A stretch of 64,000 nt of DNA from positions 558,001-622,000 of the forward strand of contig NZ_CP080544.1 in assembly GCF_019551435.1 (NCBI RefSeq), read 5' to 3'. Shown here piece after piece: positions 24,758-33,621 of this stretch. The position numbers were made by a program, and so were the translations under genes. Source of the DNA: Lysobacter soyae. Its GTDB lineage: Bacteria; Pseudomonadota; Gammaproteobacteria; Xanthomonadales; Xanthomonadaceae. Position 1 is the stretch's first letter; every line of letters begins with the position of its first letter. Below the pieces are notes generated by a model. It ran no database searches. It was not told the DNA's origin and saw only the letters and a program-made list of their open reading frames with translations.

Positions 24758-27757
24758 ATGAAATTGAACATGCATTTGAAGCGCAGTGCCTTGAGTGTCG
24801 CACTCACACTGTGCTTCGCAGGAACGTTGCAAGCCCAATCTGCGGTGGGCTCGGTGTTCGGCCAAACCGCGGCCAACGGCACCGTCACCATTGAGAACCT
24901 GGGGACCGGCACCAAGCGCGACATCAACGCCGCTGCAGATGGCCGTTTCACCTTTTCGCAGCTGGCACCGGGCAACTATCGCGTCACCTCCAACGGTGTA
25001 ACCCGCGATGTGTCGGTCAAGGTCGGCACCGGTACGCAAGTGAGCTTCGCGCAAGCCAGCGGTACCTTTGACGCAATCACTGTTTCGGCAGATGCCGTGC
25101 GCATCAATCCGATCGACGTGTCCTCGGTCGAGTCCACCAGCGTGTTCTCGGCAGAAGCCATCAACAAGCTGCCCGTCGGCCGCGAAATTTCCTCGGTTGC
25201 GTTGCTAGCGCCGGGCACGGTTCGCGGTGATTCCGGCCTCGGCAGCGGCAACTTGGCCGCGTTCTCTGGCGCTTCGGTCGCTGAAAACGGCTACTACATC
25301 AACGGTTTCGATGTCACCAACATGCGCAACCAGCTCTCCTACGCGGATCTGCCGTTCGACGCGATTGCCGAAGAACAAGTCAAGACCGGTGGCTACGGCG
25401 CGGAATACGGCCGGTCGTTGGGCGGCGTGATTTCGCTCGTGACCAAACGCGGTTCGAACCAGTGGAAGGGCGGCGCCACCATGGTGTATTCGCCGAGCTG
25501 GGGTCGTGAAAAAGGTCGCGATGTCGATAACGCCAACGCCGATGAAGTCGCAACCGGCGTGAAGTATCTGGCCTACCGTTCCGACAATCGCGCGAATTCC
25601 TGGACCGCGGACATTTGGGGTGCGGGCCCGATTATTAAAGACAAATTGTTCGCGTTCGTGATGTTGCAAGGCGGTCGCTCGACCTCCGACAGCTACGGTC
25701 GCACCACCAGCAACCACATCGAAGACAGCTCGCCCTCCGGCCTCGTCAAGTTGGACTGGAACATCACCGACAGCCACATTCTTGAGTTCACCGGTATCTA
25801 CAACCGCAACAAATACAACCTCGTTGAATATCAAAACCCGGCAGGTGCCAACTACACCGGCCAGCATGGCACGGTCACTGCGGACCGCGACATCGAAAAC
25901 GGTGGCAAGATCGGCATCCTGAAGTACACCGGTTATTTCACCGACAACTTCACCTTGAGCGCACAAGCCGGTTGGCTGCGCAGCGTGAGCGGCTATGCAA
26001 CGCCGGAATCGCTGCCCGGCGGAAATTGCCCGCGCGCCTTCGATAGCCGCGCCAACCCGAACACCACCACCTACATCGGCTGCTGGAACCAATCGCAAAC
26101 CTTCATCCGCGACACGAAGGCCGGTCCGGATCAAGACACGCGCCGTGCATTCCGCATCGACGGCGAATGGGTGCTCGGCGACCACACCTTGCGTTTCGGC
26201 GTGGACGACGAAAAGTACACCTCGACGCACGCCGGCCAGGTCTACACCGGTGGCGAGTACTGGCGTCACTACCGCACGGGCGCAACCTCGCGCACCGTCA
26301 ACGGCGTGGTCGTTGCACCGAACACCAACTACGCACGTCGCTGGGATTCACGCACCACCACCGGCTCGTATGACGTCAAGAACTCGGCGTACTACCTGGA
26401 AGACAGCTGGAAGGTTACCGACAGCCTGCTGCTTTACATCGGCCTGCGCAATGAAGCCTTCTCGAATTTCAACAGCGATGGCGAAAAGTTCATCGAAGCG
26501 AAGGACTTGGTTGCACCGCGCCTGGGCTTCTCTTGGGACGTGATGGGTGATTCCACCTTCAAGGTGTTCGGCAATGCCGGCCGCTACTACATCCCGATTG
26601 CCACCAACACCAACATCCGCGCCTCGGGCGGTGAAGTCTTGATCGAAGACTTCTACTACACCACCGGCGTCGATACGGCCACCGGCCTTCCGACCGCAGT
26701 GGGTGCGCATTTCGGCCCGACCAACGTCAACGGAAGCTTGGCCGCACCGGACCCGCGTACGCTCACCGTCACCGATTTGAAGCCGATGTACCAAGACGAG
26801 TTCATCCTGGGCTTCCAAAAGCAGTTGAACAACAACTGGACGATGGGTGTGAAGGGTATCTACCGCGAAATCAAGAGCGGCATGGATGACTTCTGTTCGC
26901 ACCAAGGCTTCGTGGATTGGGCGCGTGACAAGGGCTACACCAACTTCGACTACACCGAAATGGCCGGTTGCATCACGATCAATCCGGGTCGCGATATCCA
27001 GTTGGCCATCGACGTGGACGGTAGCGGCAACCCGACGGTGCAAACCGTGCCGGCGCGCTACTTCAACTTGCCGGAATACCGTCGCCACTACAAAGGTCTG
27101 GAGTTCAGCTTCGAACGTTCGGCCAATGACGGCTTCTATTTCAACGGTTCGTACACCTACTCGATGAGCAAGGGTAATGCCGAAGGTTTGGTCAATTCGA
27201 CCTTGGAGCAAGAAGATCCGGGCGCAACGCAGGACTTCGACAACTTCCTGTTCGAAGACGGCGCATTCGGCTACTTGCCCAACGACCGTCGCCACGTCTT
27301 GAAGCTGTTCGGCAGCATGAAGGTTGGCCAGGATTGGAACGTCGGCTTGAACATGCTGATTCAATCCGGTCGCCCGGTGAACTGCCAAGGCTACATTCCG
27401 TTGACCGATCCCCGCCTGGGTGTCGATCGCAGCGGGTTGGCGGCGTACGGTCCGTCCAGCTTCTACTGCCTGGCACCGAACGGTTCGCGTTACTTGAGCA
27501 ACCGCGGCGCCTACGGCCGTACCCCGTGGCTCAAGACCCTCAACCTCGGCGTGTCTTACATCCCGAGCTGGGCGGACAAGAAGTTGAGCTTCAAGCTCGA
27601 CGTGTTCAACCTGCTGAACTCGAACGGCGTCACCGAGTACTGGGAAACCACTGCCCGCGGCAGCTCGGCGTCCCCGGTCTACGACAACAACTTCCTGCAT
27701 CCGGTCAACTATCAGGCACCGCGTTCGCTGCGCTTCATGGCCAGCTACGAGTTCTGA
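24758..27757 (+). CDS. TonB-dependent receptor, Oar-like, first of tandem pair
   Basis: A 999-residue outer-membrane transporter. Signal peptide: KRSALSVALTLCFAGTLQA (cleavage near residue 25). Residues about 27-100 form a carboxypeptidase-regulatory-like domain (VTIENLGTGTKRDINAAADGRF, LAPGNYRVTSNG). A TonB-box-like DAITVSA is followed by the plug (VAENGYYINGFDVTNMRNQ, EQVKTGGYGAEYGRSLGGVISLVTKRGSNQW). The rest is a 22-strand-type barrel ending LRFMASYEF, with the terminal Phe recognised by the BAM machinery. Oar-type receptors are implicated in uptake or display of large or peptidic ligands; the ligand here is unknown. The ribosome binding site CGGGGAT is shared in sequence with the second receptor. 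It has its own terminator. Confidence 0.94.
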   Translation: MKLNMHLKRSALSVALTLCFAGTLQAQSAVGSVFGQTAANGTVTIENLGTGTKRDINAAADGRFTFSQLAPGNYRVTSNGVTRDVSVKVGTGTQVSFAQASGTFDAITVSADAVRINPIDVSSVESTSVFSAEAINKLPVGREISSVALLAPGTVRGDSGLGSGNLAAFSGASVAENGYYINGFDVTNMRNQLSYADLPFDAIAEEQVKTGGYGAEYGRSLGGVISLVTKRGSNQWKGGATMVYSPSWGREKGRDVDNANADEVATGVKYLAYRSDNRANSWTADIWGAGPIIKDKLFAFVMLQGGRSTSDSYGRTTSNHIEDSSPSGLVKLDWNITDSHILEFTGIYNRNKYNLVEYQNPAGANYTGQHGTVTADRDIENGGKIGILKYTGYFTDNFTLSAQAGWLRSVSGYATPESLPGGNCPRAFDSRANPNTTTYIGCWNQSQTFIRDTKAGPDQDTRRAFRIDGEWVLGDHTLRFGVDDEKYTSTHAGQVYTGGEYWRHYRTGATSRTVNGVVVAPNTNYARRWDSRTTTGSYDVKNSAYYLEDSWKVTDSLLLYIGLRNEAFSNFNSDGEKFIEAKDLVAPRLGFSWDVMGDSTFKVFGNAGRYYIPIATNTNIRASGGEVLIEDFYYTTGVDTATGLPTAVGAHFGPTNVNGSLAAPDPRTLTVTDLKPMYQDEFILGFQKQLNNNWTMGVKGIYREIKSGMDDFCSHQGFVDWARDKGYTNFDYTEMAGCITINPGRDIQLAIDVDGSGNPTVQTVPARYFNLPEYRRHYKGLEFSFERSANDGFYFNGSYTYSMSKGNAEGLVNSTLEQEDPGATQDFDNFLFEDGAFGYLPNDRRHVLKLFGSMKVGQDWNVGLNMLIQSGRPVNCQGYIPLTDPRLGVDRSGLAAYGPSSFYCLAPNGSRYLSNRGAYGRTPWLKTLNLGVSYIPSWADKKLSFKLDVFNLLNSNGVTEYWETTARGSSASPVYDNNFLHPVNYQAPRSLRFMASYEF

Positions 27758-27786
27758 TACAGGCAACAGCGTTTGGAGTGGGGGAG

Positions 27787-27813
27787 ACCGCCGGCTTGCC
27801 GGCGGTTTCCTTT
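27787..27813 (+). terminator. Rho-independent terminator after first receptor
   Basis: ACCGCCGG, loop CTTG and CCGGCGGT (27787-27806) are followed by TTCCTTTT. The stem is strong and the T-run is interrupted. Confidence 0.85.
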
Positions 27814-27908
27814 TGTACGCCTGAACGATTTCGCCCATGTGAATGCGATGTAACACACTGGTAACGCAGAATTCATCAAAAATAAATAATGAATGGGGAT
27901 TCAGGGGC

Positions 27909-27938
27909 TTGTTAAAGATTCGTTGACTGGTCTATAGT
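27909..27938 (+). promoter_or_regulatory. Promoter of the second Oar-like receptor
   Basis: TTGTTA (27909-27914), 18 bp and TATAGT (27933-27938). The -35 and -10 closely match those of the first receptor (TTGTTC and TATAGT), but without the palindrome. The leader to the ATG at 28007 is about 60 nt. Confidence 0.65.
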
Positions 27939-28006
27939 CCGGAGGTCGGGCTTTTCCGAAGCAAGACTTTACCCACTCCAAATACACCATTACGGGGATC
28001 TCTATA

Positions 28007-30982
28007 ATGGCAATGAACTCTAGCTTCAAGCGCAGTGCCTTGTCGGTTGCACTCGGCTTGTGCTTCGTTGGTGGCGTGCAAGCGCAAACCAACACCGCCG
28101 GTAACGTGGTCGGCAAGGCCGCTGCAGGCGACACCATCACCATCACCAACCCGGCTACGGGCTTCTCCCGTACGATCACCGTCGGTTCGGATGGTTCCTA
28201 CCGTTTTGCACAGTTGCCGACCGGTAACTACCAAGTGTCCCGTAATGGCGGCGCCGCACGTGACGTGAACGTCAACGTCGGTACGTCGGCCAACGTCGAC
28301 TTCGTCAGCCAATCCGCTACGGGTAGCTTCGACGCGATCACCGTGACCGGCGCCGTGAACCCGATCGACGTTTCGTCGGTTGAGTCCACCACCGTTCTGA
28401 CCGCGCAACAAGTCGCCAAGATCCCGGTGCCGCGCAACATCACCTCGGTGGCCTTGTTGGCTCCGGGTACCGTTCGCGGTGCAACCAACGCAGGCTTCGG
28501 CTCCTTGCCGTCCTTCGGTGGTTCGTCGGTTGCTGAAAACCAGTACTACGTCAACGGCTTCAACGTCACCAATACCTTCAAGAACCTGGCATTCGCCCAA
28601 GTTCCGTTCGAAGCGATTGCTGAGTCGCAAGTCAAGACCGGTGGTTACGGCGCAGAATTCGGTCGTTCGACCGGTGGCGTGATCAACATGATCACCAAGC
28701 GCGGTACCAACGAATTCCACGCCGGTGGCAGCTACTACTGGTCGCCGCGCAAGTTGGCTGAAACCTCGCCGAACTTGTACTACAACAACGGCCTGTGGGT
28801 TTCGAACAACGAACGCGACAAGGGCTGGGAAGCCACTGCCGCTGTGTGGGCGAACGGCGCGATCGTCAAAGACCGCTTGTTCTTCTACGTGTTGGGCCAA
28901 TACGGCAAGACCCACGACACCACCCTGACCAGCCGCTTCGGCTCGGCCAACCTTGACAGCCGTTCGACCCGCCCGCAGTGGTTGGTCAAGTTGGACTGGC
29001 GCATCACCGACAACCACTCGTTGGAATTCACGGGTTTCTCGGATAAGCGCAAGTTCGAAGACGACTACTACGCGGCCACGTTCCCGAACCAGACCGCAAC
29101 CAACACAAGCGACCCGACCACCGATTTCGGTCGTTATCTGGGTACCGACTTCAATGAAGCCGGTGGTAACAGCTACGTCCTGAAGTACACCGGTTACCTG
29201 ACCGACAACTTCACCCTGTCGGCGCTGGCCGGTCGTGGCGAATTCTCGCGTACCAACTACGGCGTCGCCGCGGGTGGTATCCGTCAAGCCTATGAAGGCA
29301 ACCTGACCGGTCCGGTCTCCGGCTGCCCGATCATCACCGACAGCCGTACCGGCGTTTCGACCGGTGCTATTCCCGCTATCCGCGGTTGCAGCTTCGTCAG
29401 CACGTTGGGTCGTGCGGACGCCAAAGACACCCGTGACCAGTTCCGTATCGACGCAGAATGGCAGTTGGGCGACCACTTGCTCCGCGGCGGTATCGATACC
29501 GATAAGTTCCGTTCCATTGACGGTACGGCCTACTCGGGCGGCGCTTCGTGGGTTTACCAAAGCACGGGCGGCGGCCGCGTTCGCTTCCGTAACTTCCGCA
29601 CGGGCGCCGATGTCGGCGTTGACCAACGCGCGTTCTACATCGAAGACAGCTGGTCCATCACCGACAACTTCGTTGCTTACCTCGGCCTGCGCTGGGATAC
29701 CTTCGAAAACTTGAACGGCGAAGGCGAGAAGTACGTCCAAATCGAAAACCAATTCGCTCCGCGTTTGGGCTTCTCGTGGGACGTGTTCGGTAACGCCGGT
29801 CGTTACGCGCTGCCGTTGACCGCAGGTGTTGCAACGCGTGCCGCTTCGGCCTCGTTGTATGAAGAGTATTACTACAACTACACCGGCGTTGATCCCGTCA
29901 CTGGCGCACCGACCGGTCTGACCCCGCGTGCCAACCCGGCGACCGGCAGCACTGCGGTTCGTTACTTGAACGGTGAAGACGGTCGTCCGAAGTACGCCGC
30001 TGGTTATGCTGCGAAGAACCTGGAACCGATGTACCAAGACGAATTCATCTTGGGCTTCCAAAAGCAGCTGACCGACCACTTCTCGCTGGGTGTTCGCGGT
30101 ATCTACCGTGACCTCAAGCGCGCCATCGACGACAACTGCGATTACGCAACCGTTCTGGCTTACGCCGGCAGCCAAGGCTTCGGCACCACGCCGGGCGCGC
30201 AGTTCAACTACTGCTTCCTGTTCAACCCGGGTCAAGACACCGAGTTGGCAGGTGACTACGATGGCGACGGCGACGTCGAAGTGCTCAACATCCCGGGCAA
30301 CATCCTGAGCCCGAAGGCCAAGCGCAAGTACACCGCTCTTGAATTCTTCGCTCAAGGCAACTGGGACAAGTTCTTCGTCCAAGCTTCGTACACCTATGCA
30401 CGTGCACACGGCAACACCGAAGGTGGCGTTCGTTCGGATAACGGCCAAGCCGATACCGGTACGACCTCCGACTTCGACTACGCTGCTGCAATGATCGGTG
30501 CCGACGGTTACGGCCCGAACGATCGTCGCCACTCGCTGAAGCTGTTCGGCAACTACGAGTTCAGCGATGAATGGTCCGCTGGTGCAAACCTGTTGGTCCA
30601 ATCGGGTCGTCCGATCAGCTGTATCGGTGTCTACAAGGGTCTGGACGTCAGCCATTACGGCAACATCCACTTCTCCTGTGACCCGGGTGTGCCGAGCGCC
30701 AATGGCGACAACGGTTCGACCGTCGTTCCGCGTGGTACCGTCGGCCGTACGCCGTGGACCAGCACCTTGGATCTGAACGTCGCTTACAAGCCGATGTGGG
30801 CGAAGGGCCTGCAGTTCAAGTTGGACGTGTTCAACGTCTTGAACTCGCGTAAGGTCACTTCGGTCAACGAAATCGGTGAAAGCGCCGGTGGTGATCCGGC
30901 TCCGCAGGTCAACACCTACCTGACGCCGACCTCGTGGCAAGCACCGCGTGCTGTCCGCTTCATGGTTCAGTACGACTTCTAA
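28007..30982 (+). CDS. TonB-dependent receptor, Oar-like, second of tandem pair
   Basis: A 991-residue paralogue of the preceding gene. It has the same order of parts: signal peptide KRSALSVALGLCFVGGVQA, carboxypeptidase-like domain (ITNPATGFSRTITVGSDGSY), TonB-box-like DAITVTG, plug (VAENQYYVNGFNVTN, SQVKTGGYGAEFGRSTGGVINMITKRGTNEF) and a barrel ending VRFMVQYDF. Compared with the first copy, eight residues are missing between SWDV and FGNAGRY. Glycine GGT and arginine CGT codons are much commoner here than in neighbouring genes, which usually marks high expression. It has its own promoter and terminator, so it is regulated separately. The complete antisense strand is open but is a coding shadow. 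Confidence 0.94.
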   Translation: MAMNSSFKRSALSVALGLCFVGGVQAQTNTAGNVVGKAAAGDTITITNPATGFSRTITVGSDGSYRFAQLPTGNYQVSRNGGAARDVNVNVGTSANVDFVSQSATGSFDAITVTGAVNPIDVSSVESTTVLTAQQVAKIPVPRNITSVALLAPGTVRGATNAGFGSLPSFGGSSVAENQYYVNGFNVTNTFKNLAFAQVPFEAIAESQVKTGGYGAEFGRSTGGVINMITKRGTNEFHAGGSYYWSPRKLAETSPNLYYNNGLWVSNNERDKGWEATAAVWANGAIVKDRLFFYVLGQYGKTHDTTLTSRFGSANLDSRSTRPQWLVKLDWRITDNHSLEFTGFSDKRKFEDDYYAATFPNQTATNTSDPTTDFGRYLGTDFNEAGGNSYVLKYTGYLTDNFTLSALAGRGEFSRTNYGVAAGGIRQAYEGNLTGPVSGCPIITDSRTGVSTGAIPAIRGCSFVSTLGRADAKDTRDQFRIDAEWQLGDHLLRGGIDTDKFRSIDGTAYSGGASWVYQSTGGGRVRFRNFRTGADVGVDQRAFYIEDSWSITDNFVAYLGLRWDTFENLNGEGEKYVQIENQFAPRLGFSWDVFGNAGRYALPLTAGVATRAASASLYEEYYYNYTGVDPVTGAPTGLTPRANPATGSTAVRYLNGEDGRPKYAAGYAAKNLEPMYQDEFILGFQKQLTDHFSLGVRGIYRDLKRAIDDNCDYATVLAYAGSQGFGTTPGAQFNYCFLFNPGQDTELAGDYDGDGDVEVLNIPGNILSPKAKRKYTALEFFAQGNWDKFFVQASYTYARAHGNTEGGVRSDNGQADTGTTSDFDYAAAMIGADGYGPNDRRHSLKLFGNYEFSDEWSAGANLLVQSGRPISCIGVYKGLDVSHYGNIHFSCDPGVPSANGDNGSTVVPRGTVGRTPWTSTLDLNVAYKPMWAKGLQFKLDVFNVLNSRKVTSVNEIGESAGGDPAPQVNTYLTPTSWQAPRAVRFMVQYDF

Positions 30983-31010
30983 TCGAAGTTCGCTGCAAGC
31001 AACAAAGAGA

Positions 31011-31038
31011 ACGGCCACCTTCGGGTGGCCGTTTTTTT
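31011..31038 (+). terminator. Rho-independent terminator after second receptor
   Basis: ACGGCCACC, loop TTCG and GGTGGCCGT (31011-31032) end in seven or more T. The next gene starts only 18 nt after this terminator, so it either depends on readthrough or has a start or promoter not visible here. Confidence 0.93.
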
Positions 31039-31055
31039 ATGCGATCCTTGCCGGC

Positions 31056-32639
31056 ATGAATGCAAACCGTGCAAGGGAATTGGCGAGTGATTACCAGCTC
31101 GCGGTCGGGCAGCGCAATTGGCGCGCGGCCGAGCGGGCGTTGGCGGCGTTGGAGCAAATCGCCCCTTCAGATGCATGGGTTCGCATCCAGCAGTCTTATG
31201 TGCAAAGTTGGCAAGGCCACTATCGCAGCGCGCACACACTTGCACTGCGCGCTTGCGAGCTGCCGCCGCCGAATGTGGAGACGGTGTCGGACGTCGCTTG
31301 GCGTTTGAGAACCTTCAACGAAGTTGCTGCCCTTGAAAACTATGTTCGCCGCTTGGGGTCGCCAGAAGGTTTGCCTGTCGAAGTGTTGCCGGACATTGCC
31401 GCGCAGTTCTCGCAAGTGAATCGATTCGAGCGTGCCCGCGATCTTTTGGAAGTCGCGCATCGCCGTCAGCCGGGAAATCCTGCGATTGCGGTGGCGCTCG
31501 CACAAAGTCATGCTTATTTGGGCGCATTTGATCGCGCGCGTGTATTGATACTGGATGCCTTGAAATCCGCGCCTGCCTTTGCGGAAGCCTGGTGGCAGTT
31601 GGCGACACTCCCGGATGATGGGAATGCGAACAGCCACGCCGCTTCTGTTCAACAACGCATTGCCGAGACGAAAGGCATGAGTGCTACTGACATGGCGACG
31701 TTGCAATTTGCTTTGCACCGCTTTCTCGATGCTGCCGGCCGTCACGACGATGCGGGATTGGCGCTGCGTCGCGCCTGCCAATTGAAGAACGATCCGTCAC
31801 GTGTTGCCACGCAAGAGACCGCAGCGTGTACCGATGCTTTGATGGCTTGGCAGCCGCAAGGCCGCACAAGACAGGCGTCGAATACCTCACAGGCGCGGCC
31901 GATCTTCATTCTGGGCATGCATCGCTCGGGAACGACGCTGCTGGAGCAATTATTGTCAGCGCATCCGGAGGTGGCGGCCGGTGGTGAGATGTACGATTTC
32001 ACCGCTGCCATGCGTGAGGTGACCGATCATCACTGCAAAGGTGTCTTGGACGTGACCTTGGTGCAGCGCGCGGCTGCCATCGACTTTGCCGAGGTGGGCA
32101 CGCGTTATTTGAACGGCGTCCGCGAGAAGCTGAATGTTAGCTCGCACTTCACTGACAAACTTCCCACCAACTTTTTCAATGTCGGCTTCATTTGCGAAGC
32201 TTTGCCGGACGCCCGCATTTTGCATTTGGTGCGCGACCCGATGGAGGTCTGTTTTTCCAACCTCCGGGAGCTTTTCGCGGACGTCAATTTTCATACCTAT
32301 GACGTCGATGCGTTGGCCGACTACTACGCCGACTACCTGCGCTTGATGGATCACTGGAGATCGCGATACCCCGGCCGCATTCTCGATGTGCATTACGAGG
32401 CGTTGACGACAGCGACGGAACAGACAATGCGAGAGGTCTCCGACTTCTGCGATCTCGCTTTCGATCCGGCCACGCTGAGCACCGCAAGCAACGCTACGCG
32501 GGGTGTGGCCACTGCCAGCCTCGCGCAGGTTCGCGGCGAAGTGACCGCGCGTCGCGCGCCTAAGTGGAAACCGTACGCGCCCTTCCTCGAAGACCTGATG
32601 GCTGCGCTTGCGCATCGGGGTATTGAATTCAGGACATGA
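31056..32639 (+). CDS. TPR-containing sulfotransferase family protein
   Basis: A 527-residue two-part protein. Residues about 1-270 are helical TPR-like repeats (ALAALEQIAPSDAWVRIQQSYV, RARDLLEVAHRRQPGNPAIAVALAQSHAYLG). The C-terminal part is a PAPS-dependent sulfotransferase: 5'-phosphosulfate loop ILGMHRSGTTLLEQLL near residue 287, and 3'-phosphate motif LHLVRDPMEVCFSNL near residue 390. Such fusions resemble tyrosyl-protein or glycan sulfotransferases; the acceptor is unknown. No signal peptide is evident, so it is probably cytoplasmic. The ATG at 31056 directly follows the receptor's terminator without a strong ribosome binding site. Its position after an Oar receptor suggests a functional link, which is inference. 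Confidence 0.88.
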   Translation: MNANRARELASDYQLAVGQRNWRAAERALAALEQIAPSDAWVRIQQSYVQSWQGHYRSAHTLALRACELPPPNVETVSDVAWRLRTFNEVAALENYVRRLGSPEGLPVEVLPDIAAQFSQVNRFERARDLLEVAHRRQPGNPAIAVALAQSHAYLGAFDRARVLILDALKSAPAFAEAWWQLATLPDDGNANSHAASVQQRIAETKGMSATDMATLQFALHRFLDAAGRHDDAGLALRRACQLKNDPSRVATQETAACTDALMAWQPQGRTRQASNTSQARPIFILGMHRSGTTLLEQLLSAHPEVAAGGEMYDFTAAMREVTDHHCKGVLDVTLVQRAAAIDFAEVGTRYLNGVREKLNVSSHFTDKLPTNFFNVGFICEALPDARILHLVRDPMEVCFSNLRELFADVNFHTYDVDALADYYADYLRLMDHWRSRYPGRILDVHYEALTTATEQTMREVSDFCDLAFDPATLSTASNATRGVATASLAQVRGEVTARRAPKWKPYAPFLEDLMAALAHRGIEFRT

Positions 32640-32641
32640 AA

Positions 32642-32662
32642 AAACCCGCGCCGGGCGGGTTT
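32642..32662. terminator. Bidirectional terminator-like hairpin
   Basis: AAACCCGC, loop GCCGG and GCGGGTTT (32642-32662) lie between convergent genes; A- and T-runs form part of the stem. Confidence 0.7.
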
Positions 32663-32684
32663 CAAATATCAATCGAGGGTGGTG

Positions 32685-33533
32685 TCAGAGGTCTTGCTTG
32701 TAGCGCACATAGGGCACTGCGCCTTCCTGCTTCGACTTGCTGCCTTGCTTGACCGAGAAGGGGTTCTTGCCATTGGTGATGACGTTTTCCGCGCCCACCG
32801 ACAATTGTCCACTCCACGGTGTGCGCCAAGTGACGCCAAGATCCACACCCTCATAGGCGGGTTGGCCAGCCACTGTCACGACGCGACCCACCACGTCGGC
32901 GCGGAACCCGCCGTAACCGCCGCTCAAACGCAGCGATTGGGTGTTCCACTCATCGGCCAACACCGGCATCGCTGCCGCCGGCACCAACTTGGCTTTTGCC
33001 GTGGTGCCCGCAATCGACACAACGCCGCTGCTCCCCACGTTGCGTTCGGCAAAAAACGCCAGATCGTTTTGTTTGACGGCTTGGTTGGCCGGGGTGCCGG
33101 TCATCCATCCGGGAAGATTGGACGTATTGCTGGTGCGCGCACCCAATCCCAGTTTCGCCTTGCCGTTCGCGAAGTAGGCGGAAAAATCCTGTTTGCGCGC
33201 GGAGGGCGTCAAACTGCTCAAAATGCAGTTATTGCTTCCAAGACCGCTGACCTCGCGCGACAAGCTGGACTTTGGCGAACACACCAAGGCCAGCGATGCG
33301 TTGTCATCGATGCCGAACACATCGTCGAGCGAGTTCACGCCCAAACGCCATTTGCCTTTCGAGGCTTTGCCGGTCTGGGCTTGGAGCTCAAGAAACGCTT
33401 CGATTCTGCCGCTATTGCTGTTGACCACAGGCAGTCGCGCGAACCCATTTTTGTCTTTGCCCTGCGCAAACGCCGTCGAACCCGTCGCAAACGACAGGGA
33501 CAGCAAAGCGGCCAGGACAATCGACTTTTTCAT
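32685..33533 (-). CDS. Secreted protein of unknown function, possible small beta-barrel
   Basis: I do not recognise a family. The 282 residues begin with a clear signal peptide (MKKSIVLAALLSLSFATGSTAFA, cleaved near residue 23). The mature part is rich in Gly, Ser, Ala, Asn and alternating hydrophobic/polar stretches such as KWRLGVNSLDDVFG, KAKLGLGARTSN, GGYGGFRADVVGRVV and PWSGQLSVGAENVITNG, and ends VPYVRYKQDL. This resembles an outer-membrane beta-barrel of 8-12 strands or a beta-rich periplasmic protein. There are two cysteines (in LVCSPKSS and NNCILSS) that may pair. It follows hslO on the same strand after 88 nt and is convergent with the TPR-sulfotransferase. Confidence 0.75.
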   Translation of the reverse strand: MKKSIVLAALLSLSFATGSTAFAQGKDKNGFARLPVVNSNSGRIEAFLELQAQTGKASKGKWRLGVNSLDDVFGIDDNASLALVCSPKSSLSREVSGLGSNNCILSSLTPSARKQDFSAYFANGKAKLGLGARTSNTSNLPGWMTGTPANQAVKQNDLAFFAERNVGSSGVVSIAGTTAKAKLVPAAAMPVLADEWNTQSLRLSGGYGGFRADVVGRVVTVAGQPAYEGVDLGVTWRTPWSGQLSVGAENVITNGKNPFSVKQGSKSKQEGAVPYVRYKQDL

Positions 33534-33621
33534 TTCAAAGACTTGGACAGAACGTCTGCCCGGAAGTTCCCCGGAAATAACGCTTTGAATCTAACCTATT
33601 GATGAAAATTTAACAAGTCGG

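Noticed and set aside
27932-31018. Very long antisense open frame (over 1000 codons) opposite the second receptor
   Set aside because: It is a shadow caused by the strong codon bias of the receptor. It has low-complexity composition, no ribosome binding site and no family motif, while the sense frame has signal peptide, plug and barrel.
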